Part shown: one piece after another, positions 17,402-25,019 of the stretch | How the letters are laid out: each line of letters starts with the position of its first letter | How positions within the stretch are numbered: the first letter of the stretch is position 1 | From: JAHJQZ01 sp963667595 | Lineage (GTDB): Bacteria > Pseudomonadota > Alphaproteobacteria > Rhizobiales > Devosiaceae | Assembly (NCBI GenBank): GCA_963667595.2 | Contig: CAXXWD010000009.1 | Location: 1 to 64,000 of the forward strand | Direction: 5' to 3' | DNA length: 64,000 nucleotides | Notes under the pieces: model-generated | Seen by the model: the letters and a program-made list of their open reading frames with translations, nothing else | What the model was told of the DNA's origin: nothing | Database searches by the model: none | Made by a program: the position numbers and the translations under genes

Positions 17402-18412
17402 ATGCAGAAAGTGCAGACTCGTTTGATCTCAAATCTTCTCGCCTCGGCCGCCATCGCGTGCGGCCTGGCCATCGGCGCTACCCCGGTTCTCGCCGCCGAC
17501 TACACGGTCCGGCTGTCGCTGGACGTGCGGGAAGACAACCCGAAATATGAAGCCGCAGCGATTTTCGCCGAGCTGGTCGAGGAAAAGACCGACGGCGCCG
17601 TGAAAGTCGCGCTGTTCCCGAACAGCCTTCTCGGTGGCGAAGCCGAGTCCGCCGAAGGCATCCGTATCGGCTCGCTGCAGATGGGCATCCTGACCAGTTC
17701 GGTCCTGTCCCAGTGGGTGCCGCAGGTCCAGGTCCTCGATCTGCCGCTCATCTTCGAGAGCGATGCGCATGCCGTGGCCATCAACAAGCCGCTGACCGAA
17801 GCTTTGGCCGGCGATTTTGCCGAAAACGGTTTCCACCTGCTCGGATTCACGCCGAACGGGGCCCGCGCCATCATCTCCAAGTCCGCCATTGCCTCTCCCG
17901 ATGATGCAGCCGGCAAGAAGATGCGCGTGATCCAGAACCCGCTCCACGTCGCCGTGTGGAAGGCCGTCGGTGCCAATCCGGTTCCGATCCCGGCCCCGGA
18001 AATCTACAACTCGATGGAAACCGGCGTCGTCGATTTCTTCGACAACACCGCCTCGAACTATCTGACCTCGCGCTTCTTCGAGGTTGCTCCGTTCTACACC
18101 AAGCTCAACCACATCTATGCCATGGGCACCTGGGTGGTCTCGGAGGACTACTGGAACGACCTGCCGGCCGAATATCAGACGGCGCTGACCGAGGCCGCCA
18201 GCGAGGCGCAGGAAGCCTATGTGCCGCTCTGGCTCGCTGCCGATGAGGCCGCGCTTGCCGAAACCGCGTCGCAGGGTTCCACCATTATTTCCGATTTCGA
18301 TCGTGCGCCCTGGAACGAGAAGCTGTTGCCGGTCCAGGCGGAATTCGCCGCTTCGATCCCGGATTCCGAAGCCCTGCTCGCGATCATCAACGACGCCAAG
18401 CCCGCCGAGTAG
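17402..18412 (+). CDS. TRAP transporter solute-binding protein (DctP)
   Basis: 336 residues from ATG 17402. GGAGG is only 1 base upstream of this ATG and 10 bases upstream of an in-frame GTG at 17411, so the start may be the GTG. Residues 1-31 are a Sec signal ending ATPVLAADY. The mature protein is a DctP-type binder: VREDNPKYEAAAIFAELVEE near the N-terminus, FPNSLLGGEAE, the MRVIQNPLHVAVWKAVGANP ligand region containing the key arginine, and SMETGVVDFFDN. It would deliver an organic or sugar acid to the DctQM protein encoded 69 bases downstream. Confidence 0.93.
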   Translation: MQKVQTRLISNLLASAAIACGLAIGATPVLAADYTVRLSLDVREDNPKYEAAAIFAELVEEKTDGAVKVALFPNSLLGGEAESAEGIRIGSLQMGILTSSVLSQWVPQVQVLDLPLIFESDAHAVAINKPLTEALAGDFAENGFHLLGFTPNGARAIISKSAIASPDDAAGKKMRVIQNPLHVAVWKAVGANPVPIPAPEIYNSMETGVVDFFDNTASNYLTSRFFEVAPFYTKLNHIYAMGTWVVSEDYWNDLPAEYQTALTEAASEAQEAYVPLWLAADEAALAETASQGSTIISDFDRAPWNEKLLPVQAEFAASIPDSEALLAIINDAKPAE

Positions 18413-18481
18413 TCCCGACGCGCAAAGCGCCAGTCTCTGGCAGGCCGGTCCGCTGGCCTGCCATTCCCAAGTGATCCCAGG

Positions 18482-20383
18482 ATGACGACCATGAAATCGC
18501 CAGAAGAACCTGTCGCGGTGCCAGAACAGCAGGAAGCGCCCACGCTTCTCAACTCAGTCTTCTTGCAAGGCGCCAGCAAGGCAAGAACGCTGCTGGAAGA
18601 TGTTCTCGGGTTTGCCGTCTTCACGACGCTGGCCCTGATGACCGTCACGGTTTTTGCCGGCGTTATCTCCCGCTATATCTTCAACAGCGCGCTTTCCTGG
18701 TCCGAAGAATTTGCCATCTGGGGCTTCACCTGGCTGATCTTTCTCGGCGCCGCGCTCGGCGTCGCCCGCGACAGCCATATCAGCGTCGAACTCGTGCCGG
18801 TTCCGAAATCGCGCTGGCCCCGCCTGATCTTCATGTCGGTCCGCATCGGCCTCACCGCCTTTGCCCTCATCATGATGGCGACAGGCGGCTACGACCTCGC
18901 CAGAGCCGTGGGCGGCGTCAGCGCCTCCCTGCAATGGCCCAATGCCATACGCTATTCGATTGTGCCGGTCGCTGCCGTGATCAGCCTGTTCTTCCTTCTG
19001 ACGCGCAGCATTCGGCAGCCCGGCAAGCTTGCCGAAAACATTGGTGGCCTGGCCTTTGGTGGCGCACTCTTCGCCCTGTTCAATCTCGGTCTTGGCCATG
19101 TATTCGACGGCGTCTCTCCGAGCATGGCAATCACGGTAAGCTTCTTTGTCTGTCTCCTGCTCGGCGTGCCCGTCGCCTTCTGCCTCCTGATTGGCGTCTT
19201 CCTGACCACGTTCACCGGCGGATTGTTGCCATCGCCCGCCATCGTCCAGAACGCGGTCAGCGGCGCCGGCAAGTTCATCCTGCTGGCCATTCCCTTCTTC
19301 CTGACCGCCGGCTATCTGCTGACACTCGGCGGCCTGTCGTCGCGGCTCATCGGCTTCGCCAACTCCCTCGTGGGGCATTTCCGCGGCGGCCTCGCTCATG
19401 TCAATGTGCTCAACAGCTTCATGATTGGTGGCATTTCCGGGTCCCCGGGCGCCGATGCGGCCAGCACCACCAAGATCGTCGTGCCGGAAATGGTGAAGCG
19501 CGGCTACGATCCTGCCTTTTCCTGCGCGATCACGGCCGTCGGCGCGATCCTGCCCAATGTCGTGCCGCCAGCCATCGCCATGCTGGTCTTTGCCTCGGTG
19601 GTCGACGTCTCGATTGCCAAGCTGTTCATGGCCGGCATCCTGCCGGGCATGCTTGTGGCCGCGGCGTTGATGATAACGTCCTACATCATCGCCGTCCGAC
19701 ACAATTACGAAAGCGCCACCAAGGCCGCCGGTCCTTCCGAGGTATGGCGCACCTTCGTTCGTGCCATCCCCGTGCTGTTCATCGTCGTCGTCGTTCTGGG
19801 CGGTATACGTTTTGGCATAACCACGGCCACCGAAGCCGGCGTGATGACGTTGGTCTACACGCTCGTCCTCGGCAAGTTCTTCTACAAGGCTTATGACTGG
19901 AAGACCTTTTATACCGCCTTCACAGATTGCGGCGTTGAGACTGCCATCGTCGCCTTCCTGATCGCTGCAACCGCGCCCTTCGCATGGTCTTTGGTGGCTG
20001 AGCAGATCCCCCAACTCTTCATCGGCTGGGCCACGACACTGATCGACACCAGGATCGGCATCCTTCTGCTGATGAACGCGATCCTGTTCGTCGTCGGCAT
20101 GTTCCTCGACCTTACTCCGGCAATGCTGATCGTTGCGCCACTGTTCATGCCGGTTCTCGCCAGTGTCGGGGTCGATCCCGTTCAGGCCGGCATCATCATG
20201 ATCATCGTGCTCCAGCTTGGCGGCGTTACGCCTCCAGTGGGCATTCTGGTTTTCATCACGGCACAGATCGCCAAGGTGGAGGCCATGCCCATCTTCAAGG
20301 CAGTTATACCGTTCATCTTTGCGGTCTTTGTGGTCGTCTTCCTGCTGGATCTCGTGCCTTGGTTCACCACCTGGAAGTGGTAG
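18482..20383 (+). CDS. TRAP transporter fused permease (DctQ-DctM)
   Basis: 633 residues. Residues about 35-185 are a small-permease (DctQ) domain (SRYIFNSALSWSEEFAIWGF, ARDSHISVELVP). Residues about 215-630 are the large DctM permease with about 12 helices (LLGVPVAFCLLIGVF, GGISGSPGADAASTTKIVVP, GGVTPPVGILVFITAQIAK). The two subunits are separate genes in the classical DctPQM systems and fused here, as in a known TRAP subgroup. Import is driven by an ion gradient. It is the last gene before attR. Confidence 0.93.
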   Translation: MTTMKSPEEPVAVPEQQEAPTLLNSVFLQGASKARTLLEDVLGFAVFTTLALMTVTVFAGVISRYIFNSALSWSEEFAIWGFTWLIFLGAALGVARDSHISVELVPVPKSRWPRLIFMSVRIGLTAFALIMMATGGYDLARAVGGVSASLQWPNAIRYSIVPVAAVISLFFLLTRSIRQPGKLAENIGGLAFGGALFALFNLGLGHVFDGVSPSMAITVSFFVCLLLGVPVAFCLLIGVFLTTFTGGLLPSPAIVQNAVSGAGKFILLAIPFFLTAGYLLTLGGLSSRLIGFANSLVGHFRGGLAHVNVLNSFMIGGISGSPGADAASTTKIVVPEMVKRGYDPAFSCAITAVGAILPNVVPPAIAMLVFASVVDVSIAKLFMAGILPGMLVAAALMITSYIIAVRHNYESATKAAGPSEVWRTFVRAIPVLFIVVVVLGGIRFGITTATEAGVMTLVYTLVLGKFFYKAYDWKTFYTAFTDCGVETAIVAFLIAATAPFAWSLVAEQIPQLFIGWATTLIDTRIGILLLMNAILFVVGMFLDLTPAMLIVAPLFMPVLASVGVDPVQAGIIMIIVLQLGGVTPPVGILVFITAQIAKVEAMPIFKAVIPFIFAVFVVVFLLDLVPWFTTWKW

Positions 20384-20504
20384 TGAGCTCGCGTGCTGCA
20401 CGATTTGAGCGATGCTCCCGCTTGCTCGGATGTGTATCGGGCTAGAAGCGGCAAACGACGCTTTGAAATCAATGGCTTGCGGCTTGGTCGAAGTATAGCT
20501 GGGC

Positions 20505-20524
20505 ATCCTGCCGCCCCAGCCAGC
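20505..20524 (+). repeat. attR: second copy of the tRNA-Gln 3' end
   Basis: Exact copy of bases 5313-5332. Upstream sequence here bears no resemblance to a tRNA, so this is a tRNA fragment left by integration, not a gene. It marks the right edge of the island. Confidence 0.85.
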
Positions 20525-20548
20525 TTTCCCGAAAGCCTGGAATTTCCG

Positions 20549-20580
20549 GAGATGCGCCCGACTGGGCGTCTCTGGTTTTA
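20549..20580 (+). terminator. Possible terminator after the TRAP operon
   Basis: Imperfect stem GAGATGCGCCC / GGGCGTCTC followed by TGGTTTTATT. It could end rightward transcripts leaving the island, or serve the convergent kinase gene. Confidence 0.4.
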
Positions 20581-21975
20581 TTGCGACGATTCTGACCTGG
20601 CCTCGGTTCTGGCTTCGGTCGGTTTTTCCGGCTTGTGCCTTTGGGTATCCAGATCGATGGTGAAGGCGGCGCCGCCCAGGCGGGAGGTCGAGATCCGGAT
20701 GTTGCCTTTGTGGCGCCAGACGATTTCCTGCACCAAGGTCAATCCCAGTCCGGTTCCGGCCTGATTGGGTTTGACCCGGTAGAACGGGTCGAAGATTTTC
20801 TGGCGCTGGTTCCCGGGAATGCCGGGTCCGTTGTCGGAAACGGTGATCATGGCCGGCGCGGCAACCGAAACGATGATGTGCGCTTTCCTGCCGGAATGGG
20901 AGATAGCGTTCTGGATGAGGTTGGTGATTGCGCGCCCGATTGCCAGGCGGTCGCCGCGCACCGTGATGGTCCTGGCCTCCGTCTCGAATTCGATCTCGCC
21001 ATCCTGGGCAATCGCCAGCGGCGCGATGTCGGCCGTGACTTCCTCGGCGAGTTCGACCAGATCGAAGGCATCGATATTAGCCTGGCGCATGTCGATGCGT
21101 TGCAGGTCGAGAAGCTGGTCGGCAAGATTGGACAGGCGCGCAATATCCATCTGCAACTGATCGCGTTCGGGACTTGGCGCCAGAAGGTCGACGCGCATCT
21201 GCAAAATGGCGATGGGGGTTCTGAGTTCATGCGCCGCGTCGGCCATGAAGCGGTGGCGGCGTTCGATGCCGTCGTCGAGCCGTTCCAGCGCGCCGTTGAC
21301 CGCCTTGACCAGCGAGTGCACCTCTTCGGGGATACCGTCCTCGGACAAACGCACGCCGCGCTGCTCGACATCGATCCGATCCGCTTCCTCCGCTACGCGT
21401 TCCACCCCGCGCAACTCCCGTTGCAGGGTGAACGGAATGATGATCATCAGAAAAATGCTGAGTGCGGCGGAAAACCCGACGAAATAGCGGTTCGCCAGCA
21501 AAAGGCGCCATGAGAAGCTTTGAAACTTCGGACCGTTGCCAGTGGCGATATGGACCTTGCCGGCGGCGGTCTGCATCGTACGGATCATGGCGTAGCGATC
21601 CGGTGCGATTTCGGCATCGCCGAATTCCGCCACCTGGATAAAGGCGATGTTGATCAATGCCTGCTCGAAGGCGGCCGGGATCGGGCCGAAACTGGCCGTG
21701 TCGCCGTCCCGGGTCAGAATGAAATACCAGAAGTCGGGATAGTCCTGCTTGATGTTTTCAAGATCCTTGGTCGGCTCGATGACCAGAGTGCCGTCGTTTT
21801 CGGCAACCGCTCTTGCAAGCACTTCCAGCGCGTGCGGATCGAGCGCGATACCGGATGTCATCTTCGAAAGGGGTACCGAGGCGACCAGGGCGAAAACGAA
21901 GAGTGCGATCACCTGCCAAGCGACGAGCTTGCGCGTCAGCCTGACCTTGAGGGAGCCATGTTTCCAATGCGTCAT
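20578..21975 (-). CDS. Sensor histidine kinase of a two-component system
   Basis: 465 residues. Membrane helices at about 17-35 and 166-183 flank a periplasmic sensor domain. The kinase core has the phospho-acceptor H249 in ADAAHELRTPIAILQ, an N box (AITNLIQNAISHS), a G1 box (VSDNGPGIP) and a G2 box (GTGLGLTLVQEI). Its start overlaps the end of the response regulator gene (4 bases), so the two are translationally coupled. The closest types are QseC/PmrB-like kinases. The signal is unknown. A partly deleted efflux-like gene lies divergently next to the pair. Confidence 0.92.
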   Translation of the reverse strand: MTHWKHGSLKVRLTRKLVAWQVIALFVFALVASVPLSKMTSGIALDPHALEVLARAVAENDGTLVIEPTKDLENIKQDYPDFWYFILTRDGDTASFGPIPAAFEQALINIAFIQVAEFGDAEIAPDRYAMIRTMQTAAGKVHIATGNGPKFQSFSWRLLLANRYFVGFSAALSIFLMIIIPFTLQRELRGVERVAEEADRIDVEQRGVRLSEDGIPEEVHSLVKAVNGALERLDDGIERRHRFMADAAHELRTPIAILQMRVDLLAPSPERDQLQMDIARLSNLADQLLDLQRIDMRQANIDAFDLVELAEEVTADIAPLAIAQDGEIEFETEARTITVRGDRLAIGRAITNLIQNAISHSGRKAHIIVSVAAPAMITVSDNGPGIPGNQRQKIFDPFYRVKPNQAGTGLGLTLVQEIVWRHKGNIRISTSRLGGAAFTIDLDTQRHKPEKPTEARTEARSESSQ

Positions 21976-22640
21976 GGTCTCGACCTGATGAGATAGCCGA
22001 TGCCGCGGATACCATGAATCTCGACGCCGGCGGGTTCGAGTTTGCGTCTCAAACGCGAGATATGGGCATCGAGCGCATTGGAGGCGATTTCATCGTCGAA
22101 CCCGTAGACCGCTTCTTCCAGCGTGTCCCGGCCGACCGTCCGTCCTGCACGGCGAATGAGCGCCTCGAGCGCCAACAGTTCCCGCCGGGGCATGTTGACC
22201 GGCTCGCCGTTGATGCGAACCTGTTTGCTTTCCGGTTCGAACGTCACGCCGCCGAGGGTGAAAACCGACTGTTCCAGTTGCGCCGGCCGGCGCATGACGG
22301 CGCGCAGCCGCGCCAGCAATTCGTCGACAGAAAACGGCTTGGGCAGGTAGTCGTCGGCGCCGAAATCGAGACCTTCGACGCGGTTGTCAAGGGTATTGAG
22401 CGCCGAGAGCACGATGATCGGCACGCCGGCATTGGCCTGACGCAGCTTCGGAATGAGGCTCAGCCCGTCGCCGTCCGGCAGTTTGCGGTCGAGCAGAACG
22501 GCGTCGTGAACTGTTTTATGACTGGCCTCCTCAGCGATTTCCATGGTGCGGGCGTGGTCGACGACAATGCTGTGCTTGGCCAGCGCAGCGCCGATCAGAT
22601 TGGCCATGTCCAGTTCATCCTCGACCAACAGGATACGCAT
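21972..22640 (-). CDS. OmpR-family response regulator
   Basis: 222 residues. Residues 1-115 are a receiver with the acidic pair E7/D8, phospho-acceptor D51 (VLLDRKLPDGDG) and the conserved lysine in YLPKPFS. Residues 125-220 are a winged-helix DNA-binding domain (RRELLALEALIRRAGRTV, SNALDAHISRLRRKL). First gene of the pair with the kinase. It is divergent from the short ORF at 22801 and may control it. Confidence 0.94.
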   Translation of the reverse strand: MRILLVEDELDMANLIGAALAKHSIVVDHARTMEIAEEASHKTVHDAVLLDRKLPDGDGLSLIPKLRQANAGVPIIVLSALNTLDNRVEGLDFGADDYLPKPFSVDELLARLRAVMRRPAQLEQSVFTLGGVTFEPESKQVRINGEPVNMPRRELLALEALIRRAGRTVGRDTLEEAVYGFDDEIASNALDAHISRLRRKLEPAGVEIHGIRGIGYLIRSRP

Positions 22641-22800
22641 TCGGGGCTCCTTTCAACCGGCATTCTGACCCAACAAGGTTGTGCAAGGATTACATGGCCT
22701 TTTGCCGCGCGTCCGGTGCTTTGGCTGGCAACGCGCAATGTTCACGCAATGCGCCGGGAGGAAAAAGGCAGTCGCATTTGTCCGCCGAACGAAAGCGAAA

Positions 22801-23202
22801 ATGACCGAGCAGCAGGATTCCACCACTGCACGACATCCGGGCCGGGAAGTCTGGCTCCTGATTGGCTTTGCCGGCCTGCTCGTCGCGGCGGGGTGGGCGT
22901 TCGAAAACGTCGTTGAGACCTCCATCGTCGCTTCGAACAGTAGTCCCACCCTGCCCGCGCAGGCGCAAACAAAGCTTTTGCCGCCGGGCGAACGCTACCA
23001 TGTCGTTACCCGCGGCCTTGTTGGTTCGACGCTTTTAACCCTCATCGTGGTGCCGGTGATCCTGACCTTTATCGATGCCTTCGCCAAATGGATCAGCCGC
23101 TTCCTGCCCGAGGCGCCGCTTGACGAACAGAGCCGACCGGCGGTCCGGGCGAACGCCGGTACTCTGGAGCCACCGGAGTGCCGGTTCTCCATCGGAAGCT
23201 GA
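22801..23202 (+). pseudogene. Chimeric remnant: N-terminal anchor joined to the last helix of an RND efflux permease
   Basis: 133 codons. The C-terminal part, GLVGSTLLTLIVVPVILTFI plus DAFAKW, matches the extreme C-terminal transmembrane helix of RND (AcrB/MexF-like) permeases, where (G)GL(I/V)SSTLLTLxVVPV is nearly invariant. The N-terminal part (about residues 17-34 hydrophobic, REVWLLIGFAGLLVAAGWAF) looks like the anchor of a membrane-fusion adaptor. My reading is an in-frame deletion that removed most of an adaptor-permease operon beside its two-component regulator. A small two-helix membrane protein may still be made. A perfect terminator follows at 23285. Confidence 0.5.
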
Positions 23203-23284
23203 TCGCGACGTGTTTTGACTGCGAAATCGGGGATGCCTTCCTTCTCCCAAGCCCCCACGGGAACGGCAGACCTGATTTCACTGT

Positions 23285-23318
23285 GAGCCGGCAGGTCCCT
23301 GTCCTGCCGGCTCCTTTT
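23285..23318 (+). terminator. Rho-independent terminator
   Basis: Perfect 11-bp stem GAGCCGGCAGG / CCTGCCGGCTC with a 7-base loop, followed by CTTTT. It lies 82 bases after the RND-like remnant and ends its transcript. Confidence 0.85.
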
Positions 23319-23498
23319 CATTTGCCCAAAGGCCTTCTTATTTTCGAAAGTCCCGATCATGTTCGGTCATGCGGCGCGTCGGTAAACACGCTCGGTTTGC
23401 CCGTGCGTCCCAAGCGGCAAGGACGAGTTGCGGTTTTGGTTGACCGTATTCGTCTTTGCGGCCTTTATTAGGTCTGGAACGGTCACAGCGAAAGAATC

Positions 23499-23534
23499 GG
23501 TTTTTTACCAAAAGCCGTAAGCCCGCTTTCGCCC
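23499..23534 (-). repeat. Dispersed short repeat, copy 1
   Basis: Read on the minus strand it is GGGCGAAAGCGGGCTTACGG followed by CTTTTGGTAAAAAACC. The same pattern (GGGCGAAAAAGTGG, 5-7 variable bases, GGTTTTTCGNAAAA) occurs at four other intergenic sites in the window. Confidence 0.55.
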
Positions 23535-23589
23535 GGCGCTCCAGTGAACCCGCTTTCGATGCTTTTCAGCTTTTAAAGTAGATTTGCCA

Positions 23590-25002
23590 ATGACCCTCAC
23601 ATTTGGAACATCCGGTCTGCGCGCCGAAGCGACGGCCTTCGATGCGGGTTCGGTTGCCGCCTATGTCACGGCCTTTCTTCTTCATATCGGGACGAAACCG
23701 GGAGACGAGGTGTTTGTCGGCTGCGATCTCAGGGCATCGAGTCCGGAGATTTCGGCGCGCGTCGTCGCCGCCATCGCGGCAAACGGGCAGGTGCCGCACT
23801 GGTGCGGTATCCTGCCGACTCCGGCGCTGGCGGCGGCTGCGATGGCGCGGCGCGCGCCGGCCATCGAAATTACCGGCAGCCACATTCCCGAGACCTATAA
23901 CGGCATCAAGTTCTATCGGCCCGATGGCGAACTCCTCAAAAAGGATGAAGCGCCAATCCTGGCGTTCGCCGACAAGGCGCTTGCGGCGGGGAAGGTGCCG
24001 GATGCGGTTTTGCTGCCCGATGCCGATCCCATGCCCGCCAGCGCCTATGTCGCGCGCTATGTCGCGTGCTTCGAACCCGGCGTTCTCAAGGGAGCAAAGC
24101 TCGGCGTTTACGAGCATTCGGCCGCTGGCCGCGATCTTCTCGCCGCCATCCTGAGCGAGCTGGGTGCCGAGCTTGTGCGGTTCGGGCGCAGCGACACATT
24201 CATCGCGGTCGACACCGAAGCGCTCGAGACCAAAGTTCTGGCCGCCTGCACCGAAGAGATCGCAAACAACGGGCTCGATGCCGTCGTTTCGACGGATGGC
24301 GACGGCGACCGGCCGCTTCTGATCGCGCACGACGGCCAACAGATCAATGGCGACGTCTTGTGCACCCTGGCGGCGCGGGCGCTTGGCATCAGGACGGTGG
24401 TGACACCCCTGACATCGACCGGTGCCATCGAATTGAGCGGCTGGTTCGACGAAATCGTGCGCACCCGTGTCGGCTCGCCCTATGTCGTTGACGCCATGCA
24501 ATGCTCCGGGGCGGCGTCTCTGGCAGGGTTTGAAGCCAATGGCGGATTCCTGCTCGGCTCCGGACTCGATCTGGCCGGAGGAGTGCTCGCACCTTTGCCG
24601 ACCCGCGATGCCGTTCTGCCGCTTGTTGCCATTCTCGTCGAGGCCCGAAATCGTCGCGTGACGCTAACCGATCTGGTCGCGGACCTGCCCTTGCGGGTCA
24701 TGAAGGCCGATCGGCTGAAACAGATCCCGCACACCGTCAGCGGTCCGTTTCTCGAAAAGATCGCCACTTCGGCAGATCTGCGCGCGCGGCTTGCCGCCGC
24801 TCTTGAAAAGCCGATGGAGATCGACCAGACCGATGGCGTGAGGTTCACCCTTGCCGACGGATCGATCATGCATTTTCGGGCGTCCGGAAATGCACCGGAG
24901 TTGCGGCTTTATGTCGAAACCGGCTCGAGCGCGGAAACGACGCGGCGTCTGGAAAAAACCATGGTCCGTTTGGCGAACGTGCTGGCGGACGGGTCACGAT
25001 GA
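23590..25002 (+). CDS. Phosphomannomutase
   Basis: 470 residues from ATG 23590; a TTG 6 bases upstream is also possible. It interconverts mannose 6-phosphate and mannose 1-phosphate (alpha-D-phosphohexomutase family). The catalytic serine is S97 in ITGSHIP, the metal-binding loop is STDGDGDRPLL, the sugar-binding loop is FEANGGFL, and the phosphate-binding loop near the C-terminus is FRASGNAPELRLYVE. Its stop overlaps an ATG in the frame of the following ManC gene, so the two probably form an operon for GDP-mannose. Confidence 0.9.
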   Translation: MTLTFGTSGLRAEATAFDAGSVAAYVTAFLLHIGTKPGDEVFVGCDLRASSPEISARVVAAIAANGQVPHWCGILPTPALAAAAMARRAPAIEITGSHIPETYNGIKFYRPDGELLKKDEAPILAFADKALAAGKVPDAVLLPDADPMPASAYVARYVACFEPGVLKGAKLGVYEHSAAGRDLLAAILSELGAELVRFGRSDTFIAVDTEALETKVLAACTEEIANNGLDAVVSTDGDGDRPLLIAHDGQQINGDVLCTLAARALGIRTVVTPLTSTGAIELSGWFDEIVRTRVGSPYVVDAMQCSGAASLAGFEANGGFLLGSGLDLAGGVLAPLPTRDAVLPLVAILVEARNRRVTLTDLVADLPLRVMKADRLKQIPHTVSGPFLEKIATSADLRARLAAALEKPMEIDQTDGVRFTLADGSIMHFRASGNAPELRLYVETGSSAETTRRLEKTMVRLANVLADGSR

Positions 25003-25019
25003 GGAAAGAGACAGCAAGT

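Larger units (their letters stand above)
5333..20524. mobile_element. Genomic island integrated at tRNA-Gln (about 15.2 kb)
   Basis: The island is bounded by the direct repeats at 5313-5332 and 20505-20524. It contains, in order: a tyrosine-integrase remnant, a ROK regulator, an ABC sugar importer (4 genes), a GH42 beta-galactosidase, an SDR, an enolase-superfamily dehydratase, a GntR regulator and a TRAP importer. No other mobility or conjugation gene is seen, and the integrase is broken, so the island is probably fixed. Directly after attR comes GCTTTCCCGAAAGC, which would be the original downstream flank of the tRNA. Confidence 0.8.
23203..23589. other. Intergenic region with terminator and dispersed repeat
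   Basis: Holds the terminator at 23285-23318 and one copy of the dispersed repeat at 23499-23534. The rest (including the promoter of the phosphomannomutase gene) shows nothing distinctive, and I see no credible gene. Confidence 0.4.

Noticed and set aside
18554..20506. 650-residue frame opposite the TRAP permease
   Set aside because: Charged, repetitive composition without motifs; a shadow of the GC-rich real gene.
20500..20530. Apparent end of a second tRNA-Gln
   Set aside because: Only the last 18 tRNA bases are present; there is no acceptor 5' strand, D-arm or anticodon arm upstream. It is the attR copy.
23178..23471. 97-codon frame after the RND-like remnant
   Set aside because: It runs through the perfect terminator hairpin and overlaps the end of the remnant, so coding is unlikely.
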